64,000 bases of DNA, from the NCBI GenBank assembly GCA_015660865.1, contig JACTUA010000002.1:124548-188547 (forward strand). Reading direction: 5' to 3'. The notes under the pieces are model-generated. The model did no database searches, was not told the DNA's origin, and saw only the letters and a list, made by a program, of their open reading frames with translations. Within the stretch, counting starts at the first letter, position 1, and each line of letters opens with the position of its first letter. Of this stretch, positions 51,476-60,620 are shown piece by piece. The stretch comes from Methanomicrobiales archaeon (GTDB lineage Archaea; Halobacteriota; Methanomicrobia; Methanomicrobiales; JACTUA01). Made by a program: the position numbers and the translations under genes.

Positions 51476-53077
51476 ATGAAGGACTCCGAGGAATCCGGAC
51501 CCAGGACCGTGGCCTTCATCGATATCGGCACGAACTCCATCCGGCTCCTCGTGGTCCGTATCAACCCGAACGGCACCTATGCGATCCAGTCCCGGCAGAA
51601 GGAGACCGTCCGCCTTGGGGAGGGAGAGTTCGGGGACCAGAGCGTCATCCAGCCGGAACCCATGGAGAGGGCGGTGATGATCGCCCGCCGTTTCCGGGAT
51701 ATGGCCGCCGCGTTTGGGGCAACGGAGTTTGTCGCGGTGGCAACCTCCGCCACCCGTGAGGCAAAGAACAAGGCCATGTTCCTCGCGAGGCTCCGCCTTG
51801 AGGCACTCCTCGATGTTCATCCCGTCTCAGGGAGGGAGGAGGCCCGGCTCACCTACCTGGGGGTCGCACCTTCCCTCCAGCTCGGGGGCAAGAAGGGTCT
51901 CTTCATCGATATCGGCGGGGGGAGCACCGAGATCGCGGTCGGTGACGGCGAGGACCCCGCCTTCATCGACAGCCTGAAACTCGGGGGGATACGGCTCGCG
52001 AACAACTTCCCGGGGGACGGGCGTGGTGGGCCGCTGGGAAAAAAGACGCTCCGGGAGATGAAAGGCTACATCGGGGACGTCATTGTCCGCACCGTCGAGT
52101 CCGTGAAGCGGCAGAAGGTTGATCTGGCGGTAGGATCCTCGGGGACCATCGAGAACCTGGGCGAGATCGGCGTCAGGAATTTTCCGCAGCCGGGGCAGGT
52201 GGCAGGGTCCACCCTGAGCCTCGGCCAGCTCCGATCCATCATCCCCCTCCTCTCGGGGATGACCCTCGAGGAGCGAAAGGGCGTCGCCGGCATGAACCCC
52301 GAACGGGCCGACATCATCATCCCCGGAGCGATCATCCTGGAGAGCTTCATGGAGGGCCTGAAGCTCGGGAGTATCCGGATCTCGGAGAGGGGGCTCCAGG
52401 ACGGCCTCCTCGAGGATTACCTCTCCCGGCATGCCCGCCCCCGTGACATCCACCGGATGGGTGCCCGCGAACGCTCCGTCCTCCGCCTCGCACGGTCCTG
52501 CGGCGTGGACGAGGGGCATGCCCGGTCCACCCAGGCTCTCTCCCTCCAGCTCTTTGATTCTGCCCGCGGGATCGGCCTCCATGACCTCGGGGAGAGGGAA
52601 CGGGACCTCCTCGGCTTTGCGGCTCTCCTCCATGATACCGGGAAGTTCATCTCCTTTGCGAACCACCATGACCATTCCTACTATGTCGTGAGGAACGCGG
52701 ATCTCCTGGGCTTCGATGACATCGAGCTCGCTATCATGGCGAATGTGGTGAGGGTCCACAGGAAGAAATTTTCGGTCAAGAAGCTCGCCGATTGCAACGA
52801 ACTGGACGGGAGATCCCAGAGGGTTGTCGGGATCATGGGAATGCTCCTGCGCCTTGCCGAGAGCCTTGACCGGAGCCATGCCGGCCTCGTCAGGAAGGCC
52901 TGGTTCACCGCCAAGGAGAACGGTATCCTCAACCTTGAATTCGAGGCAGCGGACAGGTGCGACCTCGAGATCTGGGCCGCAGAGAAGCACAGGAAGGCTT
53001 TTGCATCGATCTTCAAGAAAGAACTGGCCATCAGCCCCCGATGCGGGCCGGGACCAGGTACTGAGACACGGGGCTGA
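51476..53077 (+). CDS. Ppx/GppA phosphatase with HD domain (exopolyphosphatase)
   Basis: Hydrolyses terminal phosphates of polyphosphate or pppGpp-like substrates. Residues about 10-310 form the ASKHA-fold Ppx/GppA domain: FIDIGTNSIRLLVV, TSATREAKN, FIDIGGGSTEIAV and VGSSGTIENLGE. Residues about 330-510 are an HD-type domain with HDTGKFIS, AFANHHDHSYYV (here ISFANHHDHSYYV) and LGFDDIELAIMANVVRVHR. The chosen ATG gives 533 residues with the normal opening; a GTG at 51386 with a GGGGGAG site is an alternative and would add 30 residues. It follows the CHAD gene, completing a polyphosphate operon. The stop is 11 bases from the convergent FTR gene. Confidence 0.87.
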   Translation: MKDSEESGPRTVAFIDIGTNSIRLLVVRINPNGTYAIQSRQKETVRLGEGEFGDQSVIQPEPMERAVMIARRFRDMAAAFGATEFVAVATSATREAKNKAMFLARLRLEALLDVHPVSGREEARLTYLGVAPSLQLGGKKGLFIDIGGGSTEIAVGDGEDPAFIDSLKLGGIRLANNFPGDGRGGPLGKKTLREMKGYIGDVIVRTVESVKRQKVDLAVGSSGTIENLGEIGVRNFPQPGQVAGSTLSLGQLRSIIPLLSGMTLEERKGVAGMNPERADIIIPGAIILESFMEGLKLGSIRISERGLQDGLLEDYLSRHARPRDIHRMGARERSVLRLARSCGVDEGHARSTQALSLQLFDSARGIGLHDLGERERDLLGFAALLHDTGKFISFANHHDHSYYVVRNADLLGFDDIELAIMANVVRVHRKKFSVKKLADCNELDGRSQRVVGIMGMLLRLAESLDRSHAGLVRKAWFTAKENGILNLEFEAADRCDLEIWAAEKHRKAFASIFKKELAISPRCGPGPGTETRG

Positions 53078-53088
53078 ACAGGCCCCTT

Positions 53089-53409
53089 TTACTGGGGCCG
53101 GAAGAACAGGCTGCAGTGACAGTGCCCTTCGCCCTCGATCTCCTTCCCATGATAGGCACAGGGACATATGATGAGCCGGTCCTTCTCGGGGTCTCCAGAA
53201 CGGATCCGGCAGGGACAGTAGCGCTCGCCGTGTTTGAGACGGTTGCGGACAAGGCCCCGGATAACAGCGGTGAACTGGCGGTCATCCGTGTTGAGGGCAA
53301 GTCCCTTCTCCTTCGCGTACTCCCTAGTCCATGAGAGGATCTCCTGGTAGAGGTCTTCCTCCTCCTTTGTCATCCCTTTCCCCTGCTTCTCGGCCATACG
53401 GTCAATCAC
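53089..53409 (-). CDS. Ferredoxin-thioredoxin reductase catalytic subunit
   Basis: Fe-S enzyme passing electrons from ferredoxin to a thioredoxin disulfide. The defining CPC-x16-CPC-x8-CHC pattern is present: YCPCRIRSG, IICPCAYHG and GHCHCSLF. The GTG at 53409 overlaps the purQ stop (GTGA) with GAGGC upstream; ATGs at 53397 and 53373 are alternatives, and the last has GGGGAAAGGG just before it. The 106-residue form is normal. A single-subunit FTR is known in methanogens. Its coupling to a purine gene is unusual. Confidence 0.9.
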   Translation of the reverse strand: MIDRMAEKQGKGMTKEEEDLYQEILSWTREYAKEKGLALNTDDRQFTAVIRGLVRNRLKHGERYCPCRIRSGDPEKDRLIICPCAYHGKEIEGEGHCHCSLFFRPQ

Positions 53410-54104
53410 CCCGTTGCCTCGATATACCTGATCATGGAGAGGAAGATCTTCTTCCCGTCCTCGGACCCCAGGACCTTCTCTGATGCCCGCTCGGGGTGGG
53501 GCATCATGGCGAGGAAGTTCCTCCCTTCGCCGAGGACGCCGGTGATGTTCTCGGTCGAACCGTTGTGGTTCACCTCTTCGGTGACCCGGCCTTCCGGATC
53601 CGAGAACCTGAATATTACCCTCCTCTCACGGTTCAGGGCCGCAAGAACCGCTGCGTCGGCCATGTAGCGCCCTTCCTTGTGGGCGATGGGGAGCCGGATC
53701 ACCTCCCCCTCGCGGTACAGGGAGGTGAAGGGGGTCTCGTTGTTCTCGACCCGCAGGTGGGTCGGGCGGCAGAGGAACTTCGGATAGGCGTTTATCGTGA
53801 AGGTCCCCGGGACGAGCCCGCTCTCAGCGGCGATCTGGGCCCCGTTGCAGATCCCGAGGACGAGGCCCCCGCCCTTGGCGTGCCGGATGATCTCCTCCAT
53901 GATCGGCGTCCGGGCCGCGATGGCGCCCGCGCGGAGGTAGTCCCCGTAGGAGAACCCGCCGGGGATCACCACGGCATCGTAGTCCCTGCCCAGGCCCTCC
54001 TTGTACCATCGGAGATCGGTATCCACCCCGCAGATATGGGAGAGCACGTGGGCGGCGTCCAGGTCGCAGTTGGAGCCCCCGAACTGGACGACCGCGAACC
54101 TCAT
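53406..54104 (-). CDS. purQ: Phosphoribosylformylglycinamidine synthase, glutaminase subunit
   Basis: Class I glutamine amidotransferase releasing ammonia for the fourth purine step. Visible are FAVVQFGGSNCDLDA at the start, the catalytic Cys in LGICNGAQIAAESG (near residue 90), and the His/Glu pair near the end in MMPHPERASEKVLG. The long upstream extension is inside purS; the ATG at 54104 overlaps the purS stop by four bases and gives 232 residues, normal for PurQ. Confidence 0.95.
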   Translation of the reverse strand: MRFAVVQFGGSNCDLDAAHVLSHICGVDTDLRWYKEGLGRDYDAVVIPGGFSYGDYLRAGAIAARTPIMEEIIRHAKGGGLVLGICNGAQIAAESGLVPGTFTINAYPKFLCRPTHLRVENNETPFTSLYREGEVIRLPIAHKEGRYMADAAVLAALNRERRVIFRFSDPEGRVTEEVNHNGSTENITGVLGEGRNFLAMMPHPERASEKVLGSEDGKKIFLSMIRYIEATG

Positions 54105-54352
54105 TCCCTGACCTCCACCTCGTAGCGGTGGATGACGGGGTTCGCGAGGAGCCGTTCGCACATCTGCCGGGCTTTCTCCTCTGCCTCGGTCCGGTCCCCT
54201 GCCTCCATGGAGATGGAGAAGATGCGGGCCGTGGAGAGCCGGCTTGTGGGAAAGCCGAGGTCTGCAAGGGCATGCTGGATGGCCCGTCCCTCGGGGTCGA
54301 GTATCCCCGGCTTCAAGGTAATCCTCACCTCGATATCAAAGTTCATCCTCAT
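54101..54352 (-). CDS. purS: Phosphoribosylformylglycinamidine synthase subunit
   Basis: Small structural subunit linking PurQ and PurL in the purine pathway. The protein of about 83 residues reads DIEVRITLKPGILDPEGRAI, the family opening, then QHALADLGF and a beta-strand end RYEVEVRE. The ATG at 54352 overlaps the purC stop; an ATG two codons later at 54346 is the more usual family N-terminus. PurL is not in the window. Confidence 0.93.
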   Translation of the reverse strand: MRMNFDIEVRITLKPGILDPEGRAIQHALADLGFPTSRLSTARIFSISMEAGDRTEAEEKARQMCERLLANPVIHRYEVEVRE

Positions 54353-55104
54353 CACTCGCCTGAAAATACCGTTTTTTCTGCCTCGAACCGGTGCAGGGCA
54401 CCGGGCGTGATCCGCTCGACGACCGCTGCATAGGTGGACATCACGTCCCCCTTCTCGAACCGGTACACGTCCTTGTCAAGGGACTCTTTCGTCTTTCCAT
54501 CCCAGAGCCGCATGGAGTCCATGGAGATCTCGTCCCCGACCAGGATCTTATCCTTATACCTCCCGAACTCGAGCTTGAAGTCCACGAGGGTTATGGAGAG
54601 GCCGGCAAGGTACGTCCGCAGGAGATCGTTCACCTTGAGGGCCGTCTTCCTGATGGTGAGGAGCTCCTCACGGGAGACGAGACCAAGGGCGAAGATGATA
54701 TCATCGTTCACCATGGGGTCGTGCCGGGTATCATCCTTGTAGTCGAGGATGATCACGGTGGGATTGAGCACATCCCCCTCATTGAACGGATACCGTTTCA
54801 CGAGGGATCCGGCCGCGACGTTCCGGACGATGACCTCGAGGGGTATCATCGAGAGCCGGCGGACAAGCATCGTCCGGTTGTCGAGCATATGGATATACTG
54901 GGTCTTCACCCCGTGTATCTCCAGGTACTCGAAGAGGAATGCCGAGACCGCGGCATTGTACATCCCCTTCCCCTCGAGCACGGCCTTCTTCTCCCCGTCA
55001 AAGGCCGTGATATCGTCGCGGAACTCCACCGAGACTTCATCGGGATCATCGGTGAGGTACACCGACTTGGCCTTCCCCCTGTAGAGCAGCGGGCCCTTCT
55101 TCAC
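54352..55104 (-). CDS. purC: SAICAR synthetase
   Basis: ATP-dependent ligation of aspartate to CAIR in the purine pathway. The 250-residue protein has the ATP-binding YRGKAKSVYLTDDPDEV, RDDITAFDGEKK, LEVIVRNVAAGSLVKR and the signature LVDFKLEFGR, then GDEISMDSMRLWD. It overlaps cofG's stop by four bases and precedes purS and purQ. Thus a purine operon begins with the F420 gene cofG. Confidence 0.95.
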   Translation of the reverse strand: MKKGPLLYRGKAKSVYLTDDPDEVSVEFRDDITAFDGEKKAVLEGKGMYNAAVSAFLFEYLEIHGVKTQYIHMLDNRTMLVRRLSMIPLEVIVRNVAAGSLVKRYPFNEGDVLNPTVIILDYKDDTRHDPMVNDDIIFALGLVSREELLTIRKTALKVNDLLRTYLAGLSITLVDFKLEFGRYKDKILVGDEISMDSMRLWDGKTKESLDKDVYRFEKGDVMSTYAAVVERITPGALHRFEAEKTVFSGE

Positions 55105-56081
55105 CTTCTCTCCCCCCTGATCTGTTGCTCAAGCCGTTTGATAAGTCCTTCGATAGAGGGGGGGTACCATCCCATCTCAATGAACCTGGGATAGATGCAG
55201 AGCCGCTCCCTGAGGCGGGCGGTCCCTGCCACCCGCTCCAGCTCCTCGATCCCGGGCCATGGGTGCTCGGGGTTGATGTAATCGGGCGTCACCGGTGAGA
55301 CACCTCCCAGGTCGTCAACACCGCACGGGATGAGGGCGGATGCATCGGCGAGGTTCGGCGGGATCTGGACCGCGACCTCGGCAGGGAGGATCTCCCGGGC
55401 GAGCTCTATTGTCACGCACATCTCGTCTGTGGATGGTACAGGGGAGCTGGCCATCGGGGTGCCCTCCTTCGGGCAGAAGTTCTGGATGATCACCTCCTGG
55501 ATATGGCCGTACCTCCGGTGGAGGTCCCGGATGAGCATGAAGGCCTCCTCGCGGTCACCCATGGTGTCGCCGATTCCCACCAGTATGCCGGTGGTGAAAG
55601 GGATGCGGAGCTTCCCTGCATCCTCCATCATGCGGATCCGTTCCTCCGGTCTCTTGCCCGGAGAGTTCCGGTGGGCAGGGACCTCTGCCACGGTCTCAAG
55701 CATGAGGCCCATGGATGCGTTCACCTCGCGGAGCTGGTCCATCTCACCGTAGCTGAGGATCCCTGCATTGGTATGGGGCAAGAGTCCCACCTTGATGGCC
55801 AGCCTGCACATCTCGAAGCAGTAATCGAGGATGCTCCTGTAGCCCATGGCAGAGAGCATGCCGGAGAACCCGGGTTCCATCTCGGGACGCTCGCCAAAGG
55901 TGAAGAGGGCCTCGGTACAGCCCATCGTGGACCCATGCCGGAGGAGCCTCTCCACCTCTCCCGGAGAAAGAATGGCTCCTTCGTGCACCGGAGTACGGAA
56001 GCCGCAGTAGTCGCACCGGTTGCGGCAGACCGTGGTGAGAGGGATGAAGACGTTCCGCGAGAAGGTGATGACCCGGCCCAT
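55101..56081 (-). CDS. cofG: FO synthase subunit 1 (7,8-didemethyl-8-hydroxy-5-deazariboflavin synthase)
   Basis: Radical SAM enzyme that, with CofH, forms the F420 chromophore from a flavin precursor and tyrosine. The cluster motif is NRCDYCGFRTPVHEGAI, near residue 18, and a Gly-rich SAM region follows. PHTNAGILSYGEM and QNFCPKEGTPM match the family. Starts at 56081 (MGRVITF) and 56108 (MWTNGQ) both fit; upstream frame extension overlaps divergent cofC and is unlikely. A TATA-like AAAAATACTT lies about 40-60 bases upstream. The CofH partner is absent from the window. Confidence 0.9.
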   Translation of the reverse strand: MGRVITFSRNVFIPLTTVCRNRCDYCGFRTPVHEGAILSPGEVERLLRHGSTMGCTEALFTFGERPEMEPGFSGMLSAMGYRSILDYCFEMCRLAIKVGLLPHTNAGILSYGEMDQLREVNASMGLMLETVAEVPAHRNSPGKRPEERIRMMEDAGKLRIPFTTGILVGIGDTMGDREEAFMLIRDLHRRYGHIQEVIIQNFCPKEGTPMASSPVPSTDEMCVTIELAREILPAEVAVQIPPNLADASALIPCGVDDLGGVSPVTPDYINPEHPWPGIEELERVAGTARLRERLCIYPRFIEMGWYPPSIEGLIKRLEQQIRGERR

Positions 56082-56178
56082 ACTGTAGTACTGCCCGTTC
56101 GTCCACATGAAGCTGGCAGGAGTAGAGCGGGCCACCATCGAAGTATTTTTCTCATCCTCACCCCCACTCCTATCTCGC

Positions 56179-56811
56179 ATGTCCGTCCGCGCCATCATCC
56201 CATTCAAACCGAAGAACCCGAAGACCAGGCTCTCTTCCGTGATGAGCCTCGCGGAGCGGGAGAGCTTCGCGGAGATGATGCTCGGCGATGTTGTGGACGC
56301 GGTGGTCGACGGGGGATGCACTCCTTCCATCCTCTCCACCGCCCCCTACCGCCTCACCGGTATCGAGACCATCGTCCATGCAGGGGGGCTGAACGAGGCC
56401 CTGAACGAGATCCTCCCCAGGAGCGAGGGCCCGACCCTGATCGTCATGTCGGACCTCCCCCTCATTACCCCTGCAAATATCACCGAACTCGTCTCCACGA
56501 CCGCGAGGATGGCCATGGTGCCGGGACGGGGGGGCGGGACCAATGCCATCTTCCTCCACAACCCTTCTGGTTTCAGGGCGGACTTCTACGGCGCGAGTTT
56601 CCTGAAGCACCTTACCATCGCCGGCGACCTGGGCCTCTCCTGCGAGATCATCGACTCCTTCCGGCTTCACGACGATATCGACGAGGTGGAGGACCTGGTC
56701 GAGATCCTCATCCTGGGGAGCGGGGGGAGCCGGCGGTACCTAGAGCGGCTCGGGTTTACGATCTCGGTGGAGAACGGCAGGGTCGGCGTGAAGCGCGACC
56801 CCCATGAATAG
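56179..56811 (+). CDS. cofC: 2-phospho-L-lactate guanylyltransferase
   Basis: Activates phospholactate or a related acid for F420 side-chain assembly. The 210-residue protein opens MSVRAIIPFKPKNPKTRLSS, the CofC signature, and has SDLPLITPANITEL, a GRGGGTNAIFL motif and a C-terminal DDIDEVEDL. The frame is open back to 56107 inside cofG, but the ATG at 56179 gives the normal N-terminus. Its last 72 bases overlap cofE on the opposite strand. It shares the 100-base divergent promoter region with cofG. Confidence 0.93.
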   Translation: MSVRAIIPFKPKNPKTRLSSVMSLAERESFAEMMLGDVVDAVVDGGCTPSILSTAPYRLTGIETIVHAGGLNEALNEILPRSEGPTLIVMSDLPLITPANITELVSTTARMAMVPGRGGGTNAIFLHNPSGFRADFYGASFLKHLTIAGDLGLSCEIIDSFRLHDDIDEVEDLVEILILGSGGSRRYLERLGFTISVENGRVGVKRDPHE

Positions 56812-57549
56812 GCACTCCTCTGCCGCGATCGCCGGAACACCGACCTCGTCGGTGATGGGGAGGCCGAGGCCCCTGACGATCGCGCAGGGGATGGACTCGT
56901 CCGCCTCGCCCATGACGAGTACCGCGGCCGAGGCGATGTTGTCCGCCACCGCCCGCTGGGTGACCTCGAGGACCCTGCCGTAGAGGTCGGTCTTCCCCCG
57001 TTCATCGATCACCGCACGGATACCCGCACACCCGATGGCGACCGATGCACACCCCAGGCGCATGGCATGGGTCCGGCTGTCGGCGATGATCACCGCCACC
57101 CGTGTGCCGGTCCTCTCTTCAATGGCCCTCCGTATCCAGACAGCACTTTCGTTGGGATCACTCGGCAGGGGGAGGGCGGTGCCCTGCGGGGTGTTGGAGA
57201 GGTCGACCCCCGCATTCGGGAGGAGCGTCCCCTGCTGCATGGTGAGGAGGAAACCCCGCACCCCGCCCACCACGGCCTCGCTCTCCCCGAGGACGACCTC
57301 GACGAGCCGCGGGTCCATGCCGTACCGGTCTCCAAGTTCCATGGCCCGTTGGGACGGGTTCACCGTGTCGAGGATCACGGCGCGCCCCTCGGCGGTTGCC
57401 ACGGGAGACTCGGCGATGACGAGGATATCCCCGTCTGATATCCCGCCCGCGGGGCTCCTTGCGGCTGCTTCCAGGATGATGGAAGGGAGATCGTCACCCG
57501 CGTGGATGACCGGGGTCTTTACCCCGAACACCGAGAAAGAGGTCTTCAT
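56740..57549 (-). CDS. cofE: Coenzyme F420-0:L-glutamate ligase
   Basis: Adds glutamates to F420-0 with GTP. The 269-residue protein begins FSVFGVKTPVIHAGDDL and has GDILVIAESPVATAEGR, ERYGMDPRLVEVVLGES (here DRYGMDPRLVEV), IADSRTHAMRLGCASVAIGCAG and GEADESIP. It ends 72 bases inside cofC, convergent. Its start overlaps the stop of the DHPS-like gene, so it ends a co-transcribed folate-type unit. Confidence 0.94.
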   Translation of the reverse strand: MKTSFSVFGVKTPVIHAGDDLPSIILEAAARSPAGGISDGDILVIAESPVATAEGRAVILDTVNPSQRAMELGDRYGMDPRLVEVVLGESEAVVGGVRGFLLTMQQGTLLPNAGVDLSNTPQGTALPLPSDPNESAVWIRRAIEERTGTRVAVIIADSRTHAMRLGCASVAIGCAGIRAVIDERGKTDLYGRVLEVTQRAVADNIASAAVLVMGEADESIPCAIVRGLGLPITDEVGVPAIAAEECLFMGVALHADPAVLHRDRKPEPL

Positions 57550-58355
57550 CCGCCCAGCACCTCCGTAAGGACCGTGAGGATATCCTTCGTCTCCCGCACG
57601 TCGTGAGTGCGCACCATGGATGCCCCTCCCATGGCCAGGAGGAGGGCGACTGCCAGGGAACCCGGGAGGCGTTCATCCGGCCCCCGGCCCAGGAGTTCGC
57701 CGATAAAGGTCTTCCGGGAGACTGCGGCAAGGAGAGGACGCCCGAGGGCAAGGAACTCCCCGAAATGCCGAACAAGGTCCCAGTCATCCCTGCCCGTCCG
57801 CTCAGGCACCCATCGCCCGATCCCGGGATCCAGGATGAAGTCCCTGATCCCGTGCTCCCCGCACCTCTCCACCACGAGCCTAAGGGTCTCGAGAGTCACC
57901 GGGAACCCGACCGCATCGCCCGGGACCGACCGGGATGCCATCAGGATGGCAGGGAGCCCTGAGTCCCTGGCGAGCTCGGCATACCTCGGGTTTGAGAGCC
58001 CGCTGATGTCATTCACCGCATGGATGTCATAGCGGAGGCATGCTTCCAGGACCTCGGGATGGATCGTATCGACAGAGACTGTGATCCCGCTCCCTTCCAG
58101 GACCGAAAGGGCCTCGACCATCCTCTCCCGCTCGATCCCGATCGAGACGGGCGGGGATCCCGGCCCCGTGGCGCGGGCCCCGATATCCACGAGGTCTGCC
58201 CCGTCTGCGACCATGGCAAGGGCCCTCTCCCTCGTCTCCCCCGGGTGTACGTAAGAACCCCGGTAAAACGACTCGGGGCTGCAGTTGATCACCCCCATGA
58301 GCCGGACAGGCAACCCTTCCCCGATGGAGAGGCCGTTTATCTCGCAGGCCTGCAT
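57546..58355 (-). CDS. Dihydropteroate synthase-like enzyme
   Basis: TIM-barrel pterin enzyme of the DHPS family, 269 residues. The N-terminal motif [12 protein letters not shown] and [11 protein letters not shown] are divergent from the usual VTPDSFSDGG and GGESTRPG, whereas DINDISG-like [13 protein letters not shown] (pterin Arg/Lys) and RTHDVRET are conserved. It may make a methanopterin or folate precursor from an arylamine; the exact arylamine is uncertain. It overlaps folD by 19 bases and cofE by four, within the glyA-folD unit. Confidence 0.8.
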   Translation of the reverse strand: MQACEINGLSIGEGLPVRLMGVINCSPESFYRGSYVHPGETRERALAMVADGADLVDIGARATGPGSPPVSIGIERERMVEALSVLEGSGITVSVDTIHPEVLEACLRYDIHAVNDISGLSNPRYAELARDSGLPAILMASRSVPGDAVGFPVTLETLRLVVERCGEHGIRDFILDPGIGRWVPERTGRDDWDLVRHFGEFLALGRPLLAAVSRKTFIGELLGRGPDERLPGSLAVALLLAMGGASMVRTHDVRETKDILTVLTEVLGG

Positions 58356-59179
58356 CCTCTCCCCCGTGCCGCTTTGAGGGTATTCTCCATGAGCATGGCG
58401 ATGGTCATGGGGCCCACCCCGCCTGGTACAGGAGTGATGGCCCGGGCACGGGGCTCGACCGCCGGAAAGTCAACGTCCCCGCGGGTCTTCCCGCCGACCT
58501 GGCTGATCCCCACGTCGATGACAACCGCACCCTCCCGCACCATCGGGGCGGTGATGAAACCCGGCTTTCCGACGGCGGAGACGAGGATATCTGCCGATCG
58601 TGTCTTTTCGGCGAGGTCCCTCGTCTTCGAGTGGCAGATGGTTACCGTCGCGCCGGCATTGAGGAGCAGGATGGCCATGGGCCGGCCGACCTCGAGCGAC
58701 CTCCCCACCACCACGGCATCGCTACCCTCCGCGGTGATGCCATACTCGGCCAGGAGAACCATGATCCCGAGAGGGGTACAAGGCGAGAAGAGGGGATTGC
58801 CCGAGAGAAGACTCCCCAGGGAGAGGGGTGCGAACCCATCCACGTCCTTCTCCGGCGGGATCGCGGCGATGACCTTCTCCTGGTCGACGTGGCGGGGGAG
58901 CGGGAGCTGGACGAGGATCCCGTCGATGGACGGGTCTTCGCCAAGGCGCCGGACATCCTCCACCACGTCTTCGGTGGTTGCTTCTTCGGGCAGTTCCACC
59001 AAGATGGATCCGATCCCGACCCGCTCGCAAGCCCGGTGCTTCATCCGGATGTAGAGCTGCGACCCCGGATCCTTCCCGACGATGAGGGTCGCGAGCCGGG
59101 GGGTGATCCCCGATACCTGGATCTCCTTCTTCAGCTTCTCGAGGCGTCTGTCAGCGGTTGCCTTCCCATCCAGGATCAT
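58337..59179 (-). CDS. folD: Bifunctional methylene-tetrahydrofolate dehydrogenase/methenyl cyclohydrolase
   Basis: NADP-dependent interconversion of one-carbon tetrahydrofolates. The ATG at 59179, two bases from the glyA stop, gives 280 residues beginning [11 protein letters not shown]. Motifs are [14 protein letters not shown] (Lys and Tyr active-site region), [30 protein letters not shown], and [15 protein letters not shown]. Most hydrogenotrophic methanogens use methanopterin enzymes instead, so FolD indicates a folate C1 pool. Coupled with glyA and the DHPS-like gene. Confidence 0.93.
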   Translation of the reverse strand: MILDGKATADRRLEKLKKEIQVSGITPRLATLIVGKDPGSQLYIRMKHRACERVGIGSILVELPEEATTEDVVEDVRRLGEDPSIDGILVQLPLPRHVDQEKVIAAIPPEKDVDGFAPLSLGSLLSGNPLFSPCTPLGIMVLLAEYGITAEGSDAVVVGRSLEVGRPMAILLLNAGATVTICHSKTRDLAEKTRSADILVSAVGKPGFITAPMVREGAVVIDVGISQVGGKTRGDVDFPAVEPRARAITPVPGGVGPMTIAMLMENTLKAARGRGCRPAR

Positions 59180-59180
59180 G

Positions 59181-60419
59181 TCACTCCGGGTAGATGGGGA
59201 AACGGCTCGCCATGGCAACGACCTCCCCCTTCACCCGTGCGGTCTGTGCGTCGTCCTTGATATTCCTGATGACATGGACGATCTTCTCACCGATAAACCG
59301 CATCTCGGCCTCCTTCATGCCCCGGGAGGTGACCGCCGGGGTGCCGATCCGGAGGCCGCTCGTGACGAAGGGGCTCCGGGTCTCCCGGGGGATGGTGTTC
59401 TTGTTCACGGTGATGCCGGCGCACCCGAGGGCATTCTCGGCCTCGAGGCCGGTGATGCCCTGCTGTGAGAGATCGATGAGGAGGAGGTGGTTGTCCGTGC
59501 CCCCCGAGACGAGCCGGAGCCCCCCGTCCAGGAGGGTCTCTGCAAGGACCCGGCAGTTCTTCACGATCTGCCTGTTGTAGTCGGCGAACTGGGGCCGGAG
59601 GGCCTCCCTGAAGCAGACCGCCTTCGCCGCGATGGTGTGCATGAGGGGGCCGCCCTGCATCCCCGGGAAGACCGCCTTGTCCACGGCCTGGGCGAACTCC
59701 TTGCCGCACATGATGGCGCCGCCCCGGGGGCCTCGGAGGGTCTTGTGGGTCGTCGTCGTGGTGATATGGGTCACGTTCACCGAGGTCGGGTGGACTCCGG
59801 TTGCGCAGAGGCCGGCGATGTGGGCGATGTCGGCGATGCAGTAGGCTCCGACGGCCTCGGCGATCTCCATGAAGGCCTTGAAGTCGATGGTCCTCGGGTA
59901 GGCGCTCGCACCGCAGACGATGACGTTCGGCTTCTCCTTCCGGGCGATGGCCTCGATGACCCCGTAGTCGAGGACCTCGGTCTCGAGATCCACGCCGTAG
60001 GGCACGATGCGGAAGAGCTGCCCCGAGAAGTTCACGGGGGAGCCGTGGGAGAGGTGCCCTCCCTGGGAGAGGCTCATGGACATGAGGGTCCCCCCGGGCT
60101 TCATCACCGAGAAGTAGGCCGCCATGTTCGCCTGGGTCCCCGAGTGGGGCTGGACGTTCGCGTGCTCTGCCCCGAAGAGCTTCTTCAGCCGGTCGCGGGC
60201 CAGGTTCTCGGCGACATCATAGTACTCGCACCCCCCGTAGTACCGCTTGCCAGGGTACCCCTCCGCGTACTTGTTGGTCATGATGGATCCCTGCGCCTCG
60301 AGGACGGCACGGGACACGATGTTCTCGGATGCTATGAGCTCCAACCCGTTCAGCTGCCGCAGACGCTCCTTCTCGAGCACGTCGGCGATCTCCGGATCGG
60401 TCCTGGCAAGCTCTGACAT
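59181..60419 (-). CDS. glyA: Serine hydroxymethyltransferase
   Basis: PLP enzyme exchanging serine and glycine with one-carbon transfer to a tetrahydropterin. The 412-residue protein has [13 protein letters not shown] near residue 24, [38 protein letters not shown], and the PLP Lys in [15 protein letters not shown] (here [12 protein letters not shown]). Ends [15 protein letters not shown]. Minus TATA-like TTTTATCC near 60462 gives a short leader. It begins the glyA-folD-folP-cofE unit. Confidence 0.95.
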   Translation of the reverse strand: MSELARTDPEIADVLEKERLRQLNGLELIASENIVSRAVLEAQGSIMTNKYAEGYPGKRYYGGCEYYDVAENLARDRLKKLFGAEHANVQPHSGTQANMAAYFSVMKPGGTLMSMSLSQGGHLSHGSPVNFSGQLFRIVPYGVDLETEVLDYGVIEAIARKEKPNVIVCGASAYPRTIDFKAFMEIAEAVGAYCIADIAHIAGLCATGVHPTSVNVTHITTTTTHKTLRGPRGGAIMCGKEFAQAVDKAVFPGMQGGPLMHTIAAKAVCFREALRPQFADYNRQIVKNCRVLAETLLDGGLRLVSGGTDNHLLLIDLSQQGITGLEAENALGCAGITVNKNTIPRETRSPFVTSGLRIGTPAVTSRGMKEAEMRFIGEKIVHVIRNIKDDAQTARVKGEVVAMASRFPIYPE

Positions 60420-60477
60420 GCATTAAAAAAAGGGCCGTCATGGGGCATGAGCCTTTGGATAAAACCGGGGGAACGCG

Positions 60478-60519
60478 ACCCTTCCGGAGGAAGGGTTGCT
60501 GAGCGACGCGAAGCGTCGC
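60478..60519 (+). repeat. Two adjacent perfect hairpins upstream of glyA
   Basis: ACCCTTCC at 60478-60485 pairs with GGAAGGGT at 60489-60496 around a GGA triloop. Then GCGACGC at 60503-60509 pairs with GCGTCGC at 60513-60519 around GAA. Both stems are perfect, of eight and seven base pairs. They lie between glyA and its divergent neighbour, upstream of the likely glyA TATA box, so they may serve a DNA-binding protein or act in an RNA. The wording TGAGCG...GCGAAC resembles part of repeat copy B. Confidence 0.7.
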
Positions 60520-60620
60520 GAACACAAAGGATATAGGCAACTAAAATGATAAATTCCTCAGAGATCTTCGCTTAAACGTTAAGCCGGAGTCTGGATACAG
60601 GATAAGGAGTTGGGGTTACC

